DNA of 64,000 nt from Portibacter marinus. GTDB taxonomy: Bacteria; Bacteroidota; Bacteroidia; Chitinophagales; Saprospiraceae. A model generated the notes under the pieces. It made no database searches. It was not told the origin of the DNA and was given only the letters and a program-made list of their open reading frames with translations. The translations under genes were made by a program, and so were the position numbers. Shown here one piece after another: positions 26,381-36,590 of the stretch; position 1 is the stretch's first letter; each line of letters starts with the position of its first letter. The DNA lies in contig NZ_JAJNKB010000006.1 of the NCBI RefSeq assembly GCF_021533195.1, forward strand, positions 1 through 64,000. The letters are read 5' to 3'.

Positions 26381-28984
26381 ATGATGAATAAAGTATTATA
26401 TCTACTCTTATTGGTGATATCCATCTCATGCACTGGAACCAGGCAAGTGGCAGAAGCACCTGTAGAGTATGAAGAAAGGGTTCTGGACACTATGATGGTC
26501 GTGGCGCCCAAAATAACTGCACCTGAACCAGATTTGGTCCCGGAAGTTTACAGGCCTTCTCACAAACGAACGCTGGACATACATCATACTAAGTTAGAGC
26601 TAAGTTTTGACTGGGAAAAACAACATGTCTTGGGGGTAGCAACTTTAACATTCGATCCCATATTCTATCCAATAGATCAAGCTGTTTTTGATGCTATCGG
26701 CTTCGACATCCATAGTGTGAAAAACAATCAAACAGGTCTTCCGTTGAAATATCAATACAATGGTGCACAAATTACCATTGACCTTGACAAAACTTATGAA
26801 AATGGTGAAATGGCAGAAGTGGTAATTGACTATACTGCCAAGCCAGAAGAAAATCCAGAAGGCGGAAGTGCGGCAATCACTTCTGATAAAGGTTTGTTTT
26901 TTATCAATCCACTTGGAGAAGATCCGGATAAGCCTATGCAGATTTGGACACAAGGTGAGACTGAAAATAACAGCCGATGGTTCCCCACAGTGGATAAGCC
27001 CAATGAAAGAACCACACAGGAAATGTACTTGACTGTACAGAATCGTTTCAAGACTTTGTCTAATGGTGTTCTTGAAAGTTCAAAGGACAATGGTGATGGT
27101 ACAAGGACTGATTACTGGAACATGAAGCAACCCCATGCACCCTATTTGTTTATGATCACAGTAGGAGAATTTGCCAAAGTAGATGATCAATGGAAAGATG
27201 TGCCCTTGTCCTATTATGTAGAACAAAAATACGAGAAAGATGCTTCTAAAATCTTTAATCATACTCCAGAAATGCTGACTTTTTTCTCTGACTATGTAGG
27301 CGTAGAATATCCATGGGATAAATATGCTCAGATTGTCGTGAGAGATTATGTTTCAGGGGCAATGGAAAATACCACAGGTGTGATTTTCGGCGATTTTGTT
27401 CAAAAAACCGAACGAGAATTGATCGATAATAACAACGATTACATTGTAGCACATGAAATGTTCCATCATTGGTTCGGTGATTATGTGACTTGTGAATCCT
27501 GGTCTAACCTAACTATGAATGAAGGATTTGCTAATTATAGTGAATATTTATGGGAAGAATATAAAAGAGGTAAAGAAGCGGCAGATCATCTCAGAAGTAA
27601 CGAGTTAAGAGGTTATCTCGGTTCAGCTCAGAATCAAGGAACCCATGATTTAATTCATTTTGAGTATGATGATAAGGAGGAAATGTTTGACGCACACAGT
27701 TATAATAAAGGTGGATTGGTATTACATATGCTCAGAAATTATGTAGGTGAGGAAGCTTTTAGAGCTTCATTGAAAAAATACTTAGAAGACAATGCCTATA
27801 CCGCTGTGGAAGCTCATGACTTAAGATTGGCTTTCGAGGCTGTAACTGGTGAGGATCTGAATTGGTTTTTTAATCAATGGTATTTTGATAAAGGTCATCC
27901 TGATTTAGAAATCATCCATGGCTATACTGATGGTTCTTATAAGCTTACTGTTAATCAAAAACAAGATCCATCCTCTCATCGAGCTATTTTTACTCTTCCC
28001 GTAAAAGTTGACTTCTATAATGCAGATGGATCAAAGACTACTGAAAAGATTTGGGTAGATGAAAGACAGGAGACTTTCGAGTTTGAGATGACAGAAAGAC
28101 CAGCATTTGTCAACTTTGATGCGGACAACGTGATTTTAGGAACAAGACAAGAAGATTTATCTATTCAAGAAAGTATTTTCCAATACAGAAATACGAATTC
28201 CTACCAAGATCGGGCGGATGCTATGAATGCACTTAAAGGATATCCTGAAGCCAAGTCTGTTTTCCAGGAAGCACTTGATGATTCGTTTTACACCATTAGA
28301 AGATTTGCGATTACTCAAATCAATCCTAATAATGATGAGATGATCAATAAAATTAAGGATATGGCACTGAATGATGATAAATCTCAAGTAAGAACGGTTG
28401 CACTTAATAAGTTGACAGAAGTGAGTGATCCCTCCTTAGCAAACTTTGCAGAAAAGGTAATTGCTCAAGAGAGGGCTTATCCCACTATAGCAGCTGCATT
28501 GAACTTACTTTACACCCATAATCCAGAAAAAGGTTTGGAATTGGCAGAAGGTTTGATGAATGAAGAAAATTACGATATTGTTTCAGGGCTTTCAGATATT
28601 TTTTCAACTACTGATGATCCTAAATATGGTGATTATTTCCAGTCTAAGATTTTAGGTTTAGGTGGATACAATTCTTACCCTGTATTTGGAAGCTACGCTG
28701 CTTATCTTCAGAATCTTTCAACAGAAGACCTTTCCGGAAGTGTAGACTTTTTGGCCGATCTCGGTAAAAAGGATAAATCGAATTTTAAGAGATTTATGGC
28801 AACAAGCAGTCTAAACAGTCTAAGTCAAATGTTTTCAGCTAATATGGGTGAAGATAAAGATGAAAGCAGCTTTAAAGCTATGGAAGAAATCCAAAAGAAG
28901 ATTGATCAAGCGATAAAAGAGATCATTGAAATTGAAAAGAATCCTCAATTGCAAATGAGGTATAAAAGCTTCTCTAAAGCTTAA
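26381..28984 (+). CDS. M1-family zinc aminopeptidase, lipoprotein
   Basis: An 867-residue M1 peptidase. The signal ends with a lipobox (VISISC, Cys17). Key sites: the GAMEN exopeptidase motif (SGAMENTTG, near 325) and the zinc site HEMFHHWFGDY with the distal Glu in LTMNEGFANY (near 357-380). Catalytic domain is followed by HEAT-like helical repeats (about 600-860). It probably trims peptides in the periplasm or on the cell surface. Last gene of the 22148-28984 run, ended by a strong terminator. Confidence 0.95.
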   Translation: MMNKVLYLLLLVISISCTGTRQVAEAPVEYEERVLDTMMVVAPKITAPEPDLVPEVYRPSHKRTLDIHHTKLELSFDWEKQHVLGVATLTFDPIFYPIDQAVFDAIGFDIHSVKNNQTGLPLKYQYNGAQITIDLDKTYENGEMAEVVIDYTAKPEENPEGGSAAITSDKGLFFINPLGEDPDKPMQIWTQGETENNSRWFPTVDKPNERTTQEMYLTVQNRFKTLSNGVLESSKDNGDGTRTDYWNMKQPHAPYLFMITVGEFAKVDDQWKDVPLSYYVEQKYEKDASKIFNHTPEMLTFFSDYVGVEYPWDKYAQIVVRDYVSGAMENTTGVIFGDFVQKTERELIDNNNDYIVAHEMFHHWFGDYVTCESWSNLTMNEGFANYSEYLWEEYKRGKEAADHLRSNELRGYLGSAQNQGTHDLIHFEYDDKEEMFDAHSYNKGGLVLHMLRNYVGEEAFRASLKKYLEDNAYTAVEAHDLRLAFEAVTGEDLNWFFNQWYFDKGHPDLEIIHGYTDGSYKLTVNQKQDPSSHRAIFTLPVKVDFYNADGSKTTEKIWVDERQETFEFEMTERPAFVNFDADNVILGTRQEDLSIQESIFQYRNTNSYQDRADAMNALKGYPEAKSVFQEALDDSFYTIRRFAITQINPNNDEMINKIKDMALNDDKSQVRTVALNKLTEVSDPSLANFAEKVIAQERAYPTIAAALNLLYTHNPEKGLELAEGLMNEENYDIVSGLSDIFSTTDDPKYGDYFQSKILGLGGYNSYPVFGSYAAYLQNLSTEDLSGSVDFLADLGKKDKSNFKRFMATSSLNSLSQMFSANMGEDKDESSFKAMEEIQKKIDQAIKEIIEIEKNPQLQMRYKSFSKA

Positions 28985-29004
28985 ACCTATTTTCGTTTGA
29001 AACT

Positions 29005-29047
29005 AAAATTGGCTTACTTGAATTTTCAGGTATGCCAATTTTTTTTT
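29005..29047 (+). terminator. Intrinsic terminator after aminopeptidase gene
   Basis: AAAATTGGC (from 29005) pairs with GCCAATTTT (from 29034), extended inward by TAC/GTA across one mismatch, and is followed by a run of T to 29047. Confidence 0.88.
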
Positions 29048-29240
29048 AATGGTGGATGCATTTGTCGAAAAAATAACGTTTTACATAATAAATACCGCAA
29101 TAACACTTTAATTACTTGATACTAAGTGGGTTTTGTGCTAAATTGAAGGAGTATTTCGGGGTGAGCTGAAATCTTTTTGGCACTTTATTGGTTTTTAATA
29201 TTCCGGGGAATAACTTTAACCTGGAGCAAAAATGTAGCAA

Positions 29241-32200
29241 ATGCAAGGAAGAGAAGATAATTATAGCCTGTTAATCCGAAAGCTGGATTCTTTTATTAAG
29301 AAATACTATACCAATAAGATGCTGAAAGGCGGTCTGTTGTTTTTGAGTATATCTTTGCTTGCTTTCATTGTTTTCACCCTTCTTGAATCACAATTCTATT
29401 TTTCGACAGGGGTTCGAAAGTTTTTATTTTATGGTTATTTGATTTCCATGGTCGGCTTATTGACCGTTTGGGTAGTGATTCCTCTGCTAAATTATCTTCG
29501 ACTCGGAAATGTTATTTCTCATGAGCAAGCTGCCAGTATCATTGGTAATCATTTTGGAGATGTCCAGGATAAACTACTGAATGTTTTACAATTGAAAAAA
29601 CAGTCCAATAATTTTGAAAGTGCGGCATTGATCAATGCCAGTATTGATCAAAAATCAGAGGAGATAAAAATCGTTCCTTTTCAATCTGCCATTGACCTGA
29701 GCAAAAACAGGAAATACTTAAAATATGCGCTACCTCCCTTCATGCTTCTGATTATTCTGGTATTTGCTGCTCCGTCTTTAATCACAGACCCTACACATAG
29801 AATCATTAACAACAACCGACATTTTGAAAAAGATGCTCCGTTTAAATTTATCATTGACAAAGACCAGCTAGAGGTTTTGCAATACGATGATTACCCACTA
29901 TCAGTAAGCGTAGAGGGAGAAGTAAGGCCTCAGGAAGTATTTATAGATGTAGATGGTTATCAATATCGACTCAAAGAGAACAAAGACGGTAATTTTACAT
30001 ACGTATTTCGAAACATTCAAAAAGCTACCGACTTCAAGTTGTTCTCTGGTAATATTCAATCTGAACAGTACAAACTTGACGTACTGAAAAAGCCCAACTT
30101 AACCGATTTTTCCGTGACTCTGGATTATCCTTCTTACACAGGTAGAAAAGATGAAACACTTAATAGCGTTGGAGATTTCGTAGTTCCACAAGGAACAGTC
30201 GTGAAATGGAATATGAACGTAGAGAATACGGAAATGGTTTCTTTCCGATTCAGTGATTCTCAGGAAAGAGTAGAAAGTAAGAAGACTTCTCCTAATAGCT
30301 TTGCTGAAACTAAGAAGCTGATGAGAGATGTTTTCTATAAGATTTACGTCTCTAATAATTTCCTTCCAGAGGGTGACAGCACCTCCTATTCAGTAAATGT
30401 CATTCCTGATTTGAGTCCCACGATTTCTGTTGAAAAGATTCAGGATACTGTCGAAAAGAACGTCATTTATTTTATTGGAAATGCATCAGACGATTATGGT
30501 CTGAGATCACTTTCTTTTAACTATACGATTCAGAAGGCCAATGGTCAAACGATGCCATTGGTGAGCACCAAACTTCCCGACCCAAAGAACACTCAAGTTT
30601 CTTATGACTATCTACTTGATATCAATGATTTAAAACTTGAATCCGGCGACAACGTCAGTTTCTACTTTGAAGTCTTTGATAATGACGGTGTTAATGGTAG
30701 CAAATCTGCCCGTACAGGTATCATGACTTATTCCAAGGCCAGTATTGAGGAACTAAAGGAAATGGAGAATATCAATGAAGAGGAAATTAAGAAAGATTTG
30801 CTCGAATCGATGAAGGAATCCAGAAAATTGCAAGAAGAACTGAAAAAGCTAAAAGAAAAGTTACTCCAAAAGAATGAGTTGGACTGGCAGGATCGCAAGG
30901 AGTTGGAAGAAATGCTTGAAAAGCAAAAGGAATTACAGAAAAAATTAGAGGAAGCAAAGAAAAAGTTTGAAGAAAACCTGAAAAATCAGGAAGAGATGCA
31001 GGAACAAGATCCTGAACTTCAGGAAAAACAAGAAAAACTACAGGAGCTCTTTGAAGAAGCGCAGAATAAGGAAATGGAGGAGTTAATGGAACAAATACAA
31101 GAGTTGCTCCAGGAGCTAGAGAAAGATAATGCTCTGGAGATGATGGAAGAGATGGAGATGAATGATGAGAGACAGGAGCAAAATATGGAGAGATTATTGG
31201 AGTTATTTAAGCAACTAGAAGTAGAAAAAGAGGCGAATGAATTGATTCAGGAGTTGGAAAAACTTGCAGAAGAGCAGGAAAAACTCAGTCAGGAAACTTT
31301 GAGTGAAGAAAAATCACAAGAAGAATTGCAGCAAGAGCAGCAAAATATTGAAGAGCAGTTTGAAAAGTTAGAAGAGAAACTTGAAGAACTAGAAAAGAAA
31401 AATGAGGAGTTAGAAGTACCGAAAGATCTCGGACAGGATAATGAGGAAAAAAGCGAAGAGATCAAAGAGGAGATGCAGAATAGTGAAGAAAAGTTGGGAG
31501 AAAAACAGAATAATGATGCTGCTAAGTCTCAGAAGAAAGCTGCTGAAAAAATGAAATCAATGGCCAGTGAAATGGCAGGAGCAATGCAGGCCGGAGAGAT
31601 GGAACAAATGCAAGAAGATATTGCTGCATTGAGGCAACTTCTTGAGAATCTAGTGGACCTTTCATTTGATCAGGAAGATTTAATAGAGAATGTTTCCCGA
31701 ACTAATTCTACAACTCCAAAGTATGTTTCACTTGTTCAGGAGCAATTTAAGCTAAAAGACGACTTTTCCTTGATTCAGGATTCGTTGATAGCATTAAGTA
31801 AAAGGGTCAATCAAATTGAGACTTTTGTAACTGATAAGGTTTCAGAAATTAAATCTAATTTGAATGCTTCACTGGAAAATCTGGAAAACAGACAAAAACC
31901 ACTCGCTAATGATAATCAAAGACGAGTCATGAAGAATACGAATGATCTTGCGGTCATGTTAGCTGAGTCCATGGAGAATATGCAACAACAAATGTCTTCA
32001 ATGGCAGGAAGTGGAAGTTGTCCGAATCCAGGAGGGCAGGGACAATCTAAAGGTGGAAAAGGCAATCAAGGCTCAGTGCCTATGGACAAGATAACAGAAG
32101 GTCAGCAGGGTTTAGGTGAGAAAATGAAAGAGATGATGCAGGGACAGAAAGAAGGCGGCAAAAAAGGGATGTCCAAAGAGTTTGCTCAGGCTGCGGCCAG

Positions 32201-32597
32201 ACAGGCAGCATTGAGGAAGGCCCTGGAAGAAATTAAACAAGGGCGTGATGAACAAGGAAAGAGCTCTCAAGGGTTGGAGGAGATGATTCAACAAATGGAC
32301 AAGATAGAAACTGATCTTGTAAACAAGAGGTTGAACAATGAGATGTTGAAAAGACAGCAAGATATTGTCACTCGATTATTAGAGGCTGAAAAAGCTGACA
32401 GGCAGAGAGAGTTAGATGAGAAGAGATTAGCGGAGCGTACAACTGAAAAACAAAGAAAATATCCTCCGCAAATTGAAGAATATATTAAAAAGAAGGAGTC
32501 TGAGGTAGAAATGTATAAAACCGTTTCCCCTTCATTAAAACCTTATTATAAATACTTGGTAGAGGAATACTACAAGTCATTAAAAGAAAATAACTAG
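29241..32597 (+). CDS. DUF4175-family membrane protein with long coiled coil
   Basis: An 1118-residue protein. Three membrane segments lie near the N-terminus (about 38-60, 72-92 and 158-178), followed by beta-rich extracytoplasmic domains (about 200-500) and then about 500 residues of Glu/Lys/Gln-rich coiled coil (ELKEMENINEEEIKKDLLES onward) with a Gly-rich break (GSGSCPNPGGQGQSKGG). This is the DUF4175 architecture seen in Bacteroidota; function is unknown, though size and layout suggest a structural envelope role. Followed after 14 bp by the RsbW-like ATPase gene. Confidence 0.88.
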   Translation: MQGREDNYSLLIRKLDSFIKKYYTNKMLKGGLLFLSISLLAFIVFTLLESQFYFSTGVRKFLFYGYLISMVGLLTVWVVIPLLNYLRLGNVISHEQAASIIGNHFGDVQDKLLNVLQLKKQSNNFESAALINASIDQKSEEIKIVPFQSAIDLSKNRKYLKYALPPFMLLIILVFAAPSLITDPTHRIINNNRHFEKDAPFKFIIDKDQLEVLQYDDYPLSVSVEGEVRPQEVFIDVDGYQYRLKENKDGNFTYVFRNIQKATDFKLFSGNIQSEQYKLDVLKKPNLTDFSVTLDYPSYTGRKDETLNSVGDFVVPQGTVVKWNMNVENTEMVSFRFSDSQERVESKKTSPNSFAETKKLMRDVFYKIYVSNNFLPEGDSTSYSVNVIPDLSPTISVEKIQDTVEKNVIYFIGNASDDYGLRSLSFNYTIQKANGQTMPLVSTKLPDPKNTQVSYDYLLDINDLKLESGDNVSFYFEVFDNDGVNGSKSARTGIMTYSKASIEELKEMENINEEEIKKDLLESMKESRKLQEELKKLKEKLLQKNELDWQDRKELEEMLEKQKELQKKLEEAKKKFEENLKNQEEMQEQDPELQEKQEKLQELFEEAQNKEMEELMEQIQELLQELEKDNALEMMEEMEMNDERQEQNMERLLELFKQLEVEKEANELIQELEKLAEEQEKLSQETLSEEKSQEELQQEQQNIEEQFEKLEEKLEELEKKNEELEVPKDLGQDNEEKSEEIKEEMQNSEEKLGEKQNNDAAKSQKKAAEKMKSMASEMAGAMQAGEMEQMQEDIAALRQLLENLVDLSFDQEDLIENVSRTNSTTPKYVSLVQEQFKLKDDFSLIQDSLIALSKRVNQIETFVTDKVSEIKSNLNASLENLENRQKPLANDNQRRVMKNTNDLAVMLAESMENMQQQMSSMAGSGSCPNPGGQGQSKGGKGNQGSVPMDKITEGQQGLGEKMKEMMQGQKEGGKKGMSKEFAQAAARQAALRKALEEIKQGRDEQGKSSQGLEEMIQQMDKIETDLVNKRLNNEMLKRQQDIVTRLLEAEKADRQRELDEKRLAERTTEKQRKYPPQIEEYIKKKESEVEMYKTVSPSLKPYYKYLVEEYYKSLKENN

Positions 32598-32611
32598 GAC
32601 ATAGGTCTATC

Positions 32612-33010
32612 ATGTATCCTACAGAGTTAATATTAAAGTCTGATCCTGGAAAAATCATAGAAGTTGAATACTTCGTCAAGCGTTTTGCTAAAGATCTCAA
32701 GATAAATGAACGTATTTATCCAAACATTTTAATCAGTGTTACCGAAGCTGTGAACAATGCCATTATTCACGGGAATCGAAAAAACAAAGATAAAGAAGTT
32801 AAGATCGAGCTGCACAAAGAGAACGGAACACTTACCATACAAGTCAGCGATCAGGGCGATGGCTTTGACCCAGATGATGTACCGGATCCAACATTGGAGG
32901 AAAATCTGGAAAAATTAGGAGGTCGAGGCGTTTTTCTAATACAACAGCTATCAGATATAGTCAGTTACAGAAATAATGGTAGAACTGTAGAAATGCAGTT
33001 CTACTTATAA
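32612..33010 (+). CDS. RsbW-like histidine-kinase-fold ATPase (anti-sigma factor type)
   Basis: A 132-residue GHKL ATPase of the RsbW/SpoIIAB group. Seen: N box ISVTEAVNNAIIHGNRK, G1 box VSDQGDGFDPDDV and G2 region GGRGVFLIQQL. Family members are serine kinases that bind sigma factors or anti-anti-sigma factors. A single-domain copy between DUF4175 and ybeY is a common Bacteroidota arrangement; the partner is unknown. Its stop overlaps the ybeY start by one base. Confidence 0.88.
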   Translation: MYPTELILKSDPGKIIEVEYFVKRFAKDLKINERIYPNILISVTEAVNNAIIHGNRKNKDKEVKIELHKENGTLTIQVSDQGDGFDPDDVPDPTLEENLEKLGGRGVFLIQQLSDIVSYRNNGRTVEMQFYL

Positions 33011-33465
33011 TGATGACTGAGTCTCATTCCTTTCCGTCTGTTCACTTTTTTTATGAAGAAACTGAATTTACGCTTGACAACCCAGCGGAATTCAAGCAAT
33101 GGATTGATGTAATCATGGAACATCTAGGACAGGAAATCGAAGCTATCAACTATATTTTTTGCTCTGATGAATATCTTTTGCAGGTCAATCGTACTTATCT
33201 AAATCATGAATATTACACGGATATCATCAGTTTTCCTTATTCAGAGGCACCGAATGCATTAGAGGGCGATATTTTTATCAGCGTGGACAGGGTTAAAGAA
33301 AATGCCATTGATCACGATACTACTTTTGAAAAAGAACTTTTGAGAGTAATGGCTCATGGTCTTTTACATTTTGTAGGCTATAAGGATAAAACTGAAGAGG
33401 AATCTGGAATAATGCGCGAAAAGGAAAACGAAATGATCAACTTATTCAAGCTGTCTGAATCTTAA
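33010..33465 (+). CDS. ybeY: Endoribonuclease YbeY, rRNA maturation factor
   Basis: A 151-residue UPF0054 protein needed for 16S rRNA 3'-end maturation and ribosome quality control. The metal motif AHGLLHFVGYKDKTEEE supplies H116 and H120; the third His of the classical HGxLHLxGYDH is Asp126 here, as seen in some relatives of this phylum. DIISFPY is the other family landmark. Translationally coupled to the ATPase gene (TAATG). mnmG, often next in line in Bacteroidota, is not present. Confidence 0.93.
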   Translation: MMTESHSFPSVHFFYEETEFTLDNPAEFKQWIDVIMEHLGQEIEAINYIFCSDEYLLQVNRTYLNHEYYTDIISFPYSEAPNALEGDIFISVDRVKENAIDHDTTFEKELLRVMAHGLLHFVGYKDKTEEESGIMREKENEMINLFKLSES

Positions 33466-33569
33466 ACTCAGCACAGCTGATTCGAATAACATCAAAACGC
33501 CCTTTATACTAATTAGCCTCTCCTAGAAACACTTTATGTTGTATATTCAGAAATGCTAAACGCTAACTG

Positions 33570-35192
33570 ATGACCAGGAAATATATATACTCATTAATAT
33601 TCTTCTTTTTTGCAGTGATTGTCAGCATCAATGCTCAGATCAAAGAATATGATGTAGTCATTTATGGTGCTACATCTGCTGGTATTACAGCTGCCATTCA
33701 AGTCAAAAAAATGGGTAAGTCTGTTGTTATTATCGAACCTACCTCTCATCTAGGAGGACTCACCACAGGTGGCCTGGGTAGTACCGATATAGGAAATAAA
33801 CATGTAATAGGAGGACTATCCAGGGAATTTTATCATAAGGTATTCGAATCTTATCAAAATCCAGACCACTGGCCTTATCAGAAAAGATCAGATTATTTAT
33901 TGAATTACAGTTCAGATACTACCCAGTGGACTTTTGAGCCAAAGGTGGCCATGAAGATTTATCAGGATTGGTTAGCGGAATTCGACATTAAAGTTGATTA
34001 TAATGAGAGATTGAAACTTGACAAAGGTTTGGTTAAAAATGAGAACTCTATTCTAAGTATTGTTATGGAATCCGGAAATGTATACAAAGCTAAGGTGTAT
34101 ATTGATGCGACTTACGAGGGTGATTTAATGGCTCAGAGTGGTGTTTCATACACTTACGGAAGAGAATCAAACCTACAATATAACGAGACACTAAATGGGG
34201 TACAGACCAAATATGCCATTTATCATCAATTCCCGGATGGCGTCAGTCCTTATGTGGTAGAGAATGATCCATCAAGTGGTCTTATGTCCAATATGAACAA
34301 ACAAGTAGCTCAAGATGGAACCGGTGACCAGCGAATCCAGGCCTATTGCTTTCGAATGTGTCTCACTAATGAGCCCGAAAACAGGGTACCTTTTACTAAA
34401 CCTGATCAATACAATGAATCCGACTATGAGTTGCTTTTTAGAGCAATAGAAGCCGGTTACGATGGACCTTTTTTTATTATGTCAATGATGCCCAATCATA
34501 AAACAGATTCTAATAACAAAGGACCTTTTTCCTCGGACTATATTGGCATGAATTTTCAGTATCCTGAGGCAGATTACACAACCAGGGCAGAAATAATCAC
34601 CCAACATGTAGTTTATCAAAAAGGTCTGATGTGGACATTGGCTAACCATCTACGAATTCCCGGGGATATTAGAGACAAGTTTAGCAAATGGGGATATGCT
34701 AAAGATGAATTTATCGAAAATGACCATTGGCCTCCGCAATTATATGTCAGAGAAGCACGAAGAATGGTTAGTGATTTTGTAATGACAGAACATCATTGCC
34801 GGCAAGACTCCATCACTGCTGAACAGTCTATAGGAATGGGTGCTTATACCATGGATTCACACCACATGCAACGGTATATAGATTCCAGTGGATTTGTAAA
34901 GAATGAAGGTGATGTAGAAGTCGGAGGGTTTAAGCCTTATCCCATCAGTTATAAAGCCATAGTTCCTAAAATAGAGGAATGCTCTAATCTATTGGTTCCG
35001 GTTTGTCTTTCTGCATCGCATATAGCTTTCGGATCAATCAGAATGGAACCAGTATTCATGATTTTGGGTCAGTCAGCAGCAACAGCAGCTTGTTTAGCCA
35101 TCAACTCAAACCTGGCAGTTCAAAATGTTGATTACACTCTTCTAAAGGACGTTTTACTAAGTGATTTCCAAATATTGAATTTTGAAGAGTAA
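33570..35192 (+). CDS. Secreted FAD-dependent oxidoreductase
   Basis: A 540-residue protein with signal peptide (about residues 1-22) and a Rossmann FAD site (DVVIYGATSAGITAA, 28-42, then VVIIEPTSHLGGLTTGG). It matches the FAD_oxidored family common in polysaccharide-degrading Bacteroidota. DATYEGDLMAQSG is the second FAD contact region. The substrate cannot be deduced; no sugar-utilisation genes flank it. Secretion is inferred from the signal peptide. It stands alone about 100 bp after ybeY. Confidence 0.85.
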   Translation: MTRKYIYSLIFFFFAVIVSINAQIKEYDVVIYGATSAGITAAIQVKKMGKSVVIIEPTSHLGGLTTGGLGSTDIGNKHVIGGLSREFYHKVFESYQNPDHWPYQKRSDYLLNYSSDTTQWTFEPKVAMKIYQDWLAEFDIKVDYNERLKLDKGLVKNENSILSIVMESGNVYKAKVYIDATYEGDLMAQSGVSYTYGRESNLQYNETLNGVQTKYAIYHQFPDGVSPYVVENDPSSGLMSNMNKQVAQDGTGDQRIQAYCFRMCLTNEPENRVPFTKPDQYNESDYELLFRAIEAGYDGPFFIMSMMPNHKTDSNNKGPFSSDYIGMNFQYPEADYTTRAEIITQHVVYQKGLMWTLANHLRIPGDIRDKFSKWGYAKDEFIENDHWPPQLYVREARRMVSDFVMTEHHCRQDSITAEQSIGMGAYTMDSHHMQRYIDSSGFVKNEGDVEVGGFKPYPISYKAIVPKIEECSNLLVPVCLSASHIAFGSIRMEPVFMILGQSAATAACLAINSNLAVQNVDYTLLKDVLLSDFQILNFEE

Positions 35193-35384
35193 GAAGTAGT
35201 AAAAATATGGAATTACATGAGACTTATTGTATCAATAGATGTCAATGGTTTTGTGTGTCTCTAATTTGAGAATGTACCAGTTAAGATTTAAGTCATTTAT
35301 ATAACCCTAAGAATATTAGAGTTTCTCCTGAATTATTCTTTGCTTTGTACTATCGTAAGAGAAATGTAAAGTTCTTTGAATTGT

Positions 35385-35496
35385 ACTTATCAAGAAAGGT
35401 GGAGGGAATAGGCCCTTTGAAACCTTAGCAACCTGATTCTTTTGTCAAGGTGCTAATTCCTAGCTGATTAGATTGAATTTTTTCAGTTAGATAAGT
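35385..35496 (+). ncRNA. SAM-I (S-box) riboswitch
   Basis: The region contains the conserved S-box core: CAAGAAAGGTGGAGGGAA, GGCCCTTTGAAACCTTAGCA, ACCTGATTC, CAAGGTGCTAATTCC. Outer helix P1 is ACTTATC (35385-35391) with GATAAGT (35490-35496). It lies about 75 bp before metX, and binding of S-adenosylmethionine should lower expression of metX-thrA-thrB-thrC. The expression platform is unclear: TAAGT/ACTTA just downstream would compete with P1 and is followed by CCAGTTTTT. Nothing else is recognised in 35193-35384. Confidence 0.93.
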
Positions 35497-35570
35497 ATGT
35501 TAAAACTTACCAGTTTTTCCATTTCTAATCAATAAGAATTTTTTGCTCAGTACATTTCAAGTTCTTGTAA

Positions 35571-36590
35571 ATGTATAATATGAAACTGTTTTCCAGTAAG
35601 GAAGGGATTGTTACAGAATTTGGTGGTGTCCATTTTCCCTTTGACCTCGCTTACCATACTTATGGTAAAGTGAATTCCAATGGCAGCAATGTCAAATGGG
35701 TTTTCCATGCTTTGACGGCAAATTCTGATGCTGGCTCTTGGTGGTCTGGACTTTTTGGTAAAGGAAAAATGCTTGATCCCACTCAAGATTTTATTGTTTG
35801 TGCCAATATGCCAGGTTCTTGCTATGGATCTACCGGTCCTTTAAGTGAAAAGCCTAATGGAGGCAAATACTACTATGATTTTCCTTATTTGACAATCAGA
35901 GATATTGTTTCTTGTTTCAGGTTATTGAAAATACATCTAGGTCTTCCTAAAATTTCCATGGGTCTCGGAGGTTCCATGGGTGGAAGTGTTTTACTGGAAT
36001 GGAATGCTTCTTATCCGGAAGATTTTGATTCTGCAGTATATATTGCAACTAGTGCTGCAGAATCATCTTGGGGAAAAGCCATACACACTGTGCACAAGAT
36101 GGCCATCGAAACAGATCCAACCTGGAAAATGGATAAAGATGATGCCGGAATGCAGGGCTTAGAAACGGCCAGAGGTGTAGGAATGTTATTTTATCGCACG
36201 TATAAGAGCTTTATCAACGCACAAATTGATAAAGATGACACCTTAATTAGCTATAAATCAGACAGTTATATCAGATATCAGGGAAAAAAACTAACGAAAA
36301 GATTCAATGCATTCTCATATTATTATTTGTTAAATACATTGGATTCTCATAATGTCGGAAGGCATAGAGGTGGTGTTGAGAAAGCATTATCGGAAATTGT
36401 GGCCAACAGTTTAATTATTGGTATAAATTCTGATATACTGTATCCGATAGAGGAACAGGAATTTTTACATCATTATATTCCTAACAGCGAATTACATTTT
36501 ATAGAGTCTGCATTTGGTCATGACGGTTTTCTTATCGAAACAGAAAAAATAAATGCAATTGCAATTGATTTCTTAAATAAACAGAAATGA
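35571..36590 (+). CDS. metX: Homoserine O-acetyltransferase
   Basis: A 339-residue alpha/beta hydrolase-fold acyltransferase that acetylates homoserine, the first step of methionine synthesis. Seen: WVFHALTANSDA (oxyanion part), MPGSCYGSTGP, the nucleophile elbow GLGGSMGGS and FGHDGFLIE with the catalytic His/Asp region. An in-frame ATG at 35580 is an alternative start. It follows the SAM-I riboswitch; its stop overlaps thrA by four bases (ATGA). Confidence 0.95.
   Translation: MYNMKLFSSKEGIVTEFGGVHFPFDLAYHTYGKVNSNGSNVKWVFHALTANSDAGSWWSGLFGKGKMLDPTQDFIVCANMPGSCYGSTGPLSEKPNGGKYYYDFPYLTIRDIVSCFRLLKIHLGLPKISMGLGGSMGGSVLLEWNASYPEDFDSAVYIATSAAESSWGKAIHTVHKMAIETDPTWKMDKDDAGMQGLETARGVGMLFYRTYKSFINAQIDKDDTLISYKSDSYIRYQGKKLTKRFNAFSYYYLLNTLDSHNVGRHRGGVEKALSEIVANSLIIGINSDILYPIEEQEFLHHYIPNSELHFIESAFGHDGFLIETEKINAIAIDFLNKQK

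Noticed and set aside
29241-32597. Long minus-strand frames inside the DUF4175 gene as separate genes
   Set aside because: They are shadows of the Glu/Lys-rich coding strand and have no family resemblance.
33466-33569. TCAGC/GCTGA inverted repeat after ybeY as terminator
   Set aside because: The stem is only five bases and no T-run follows.
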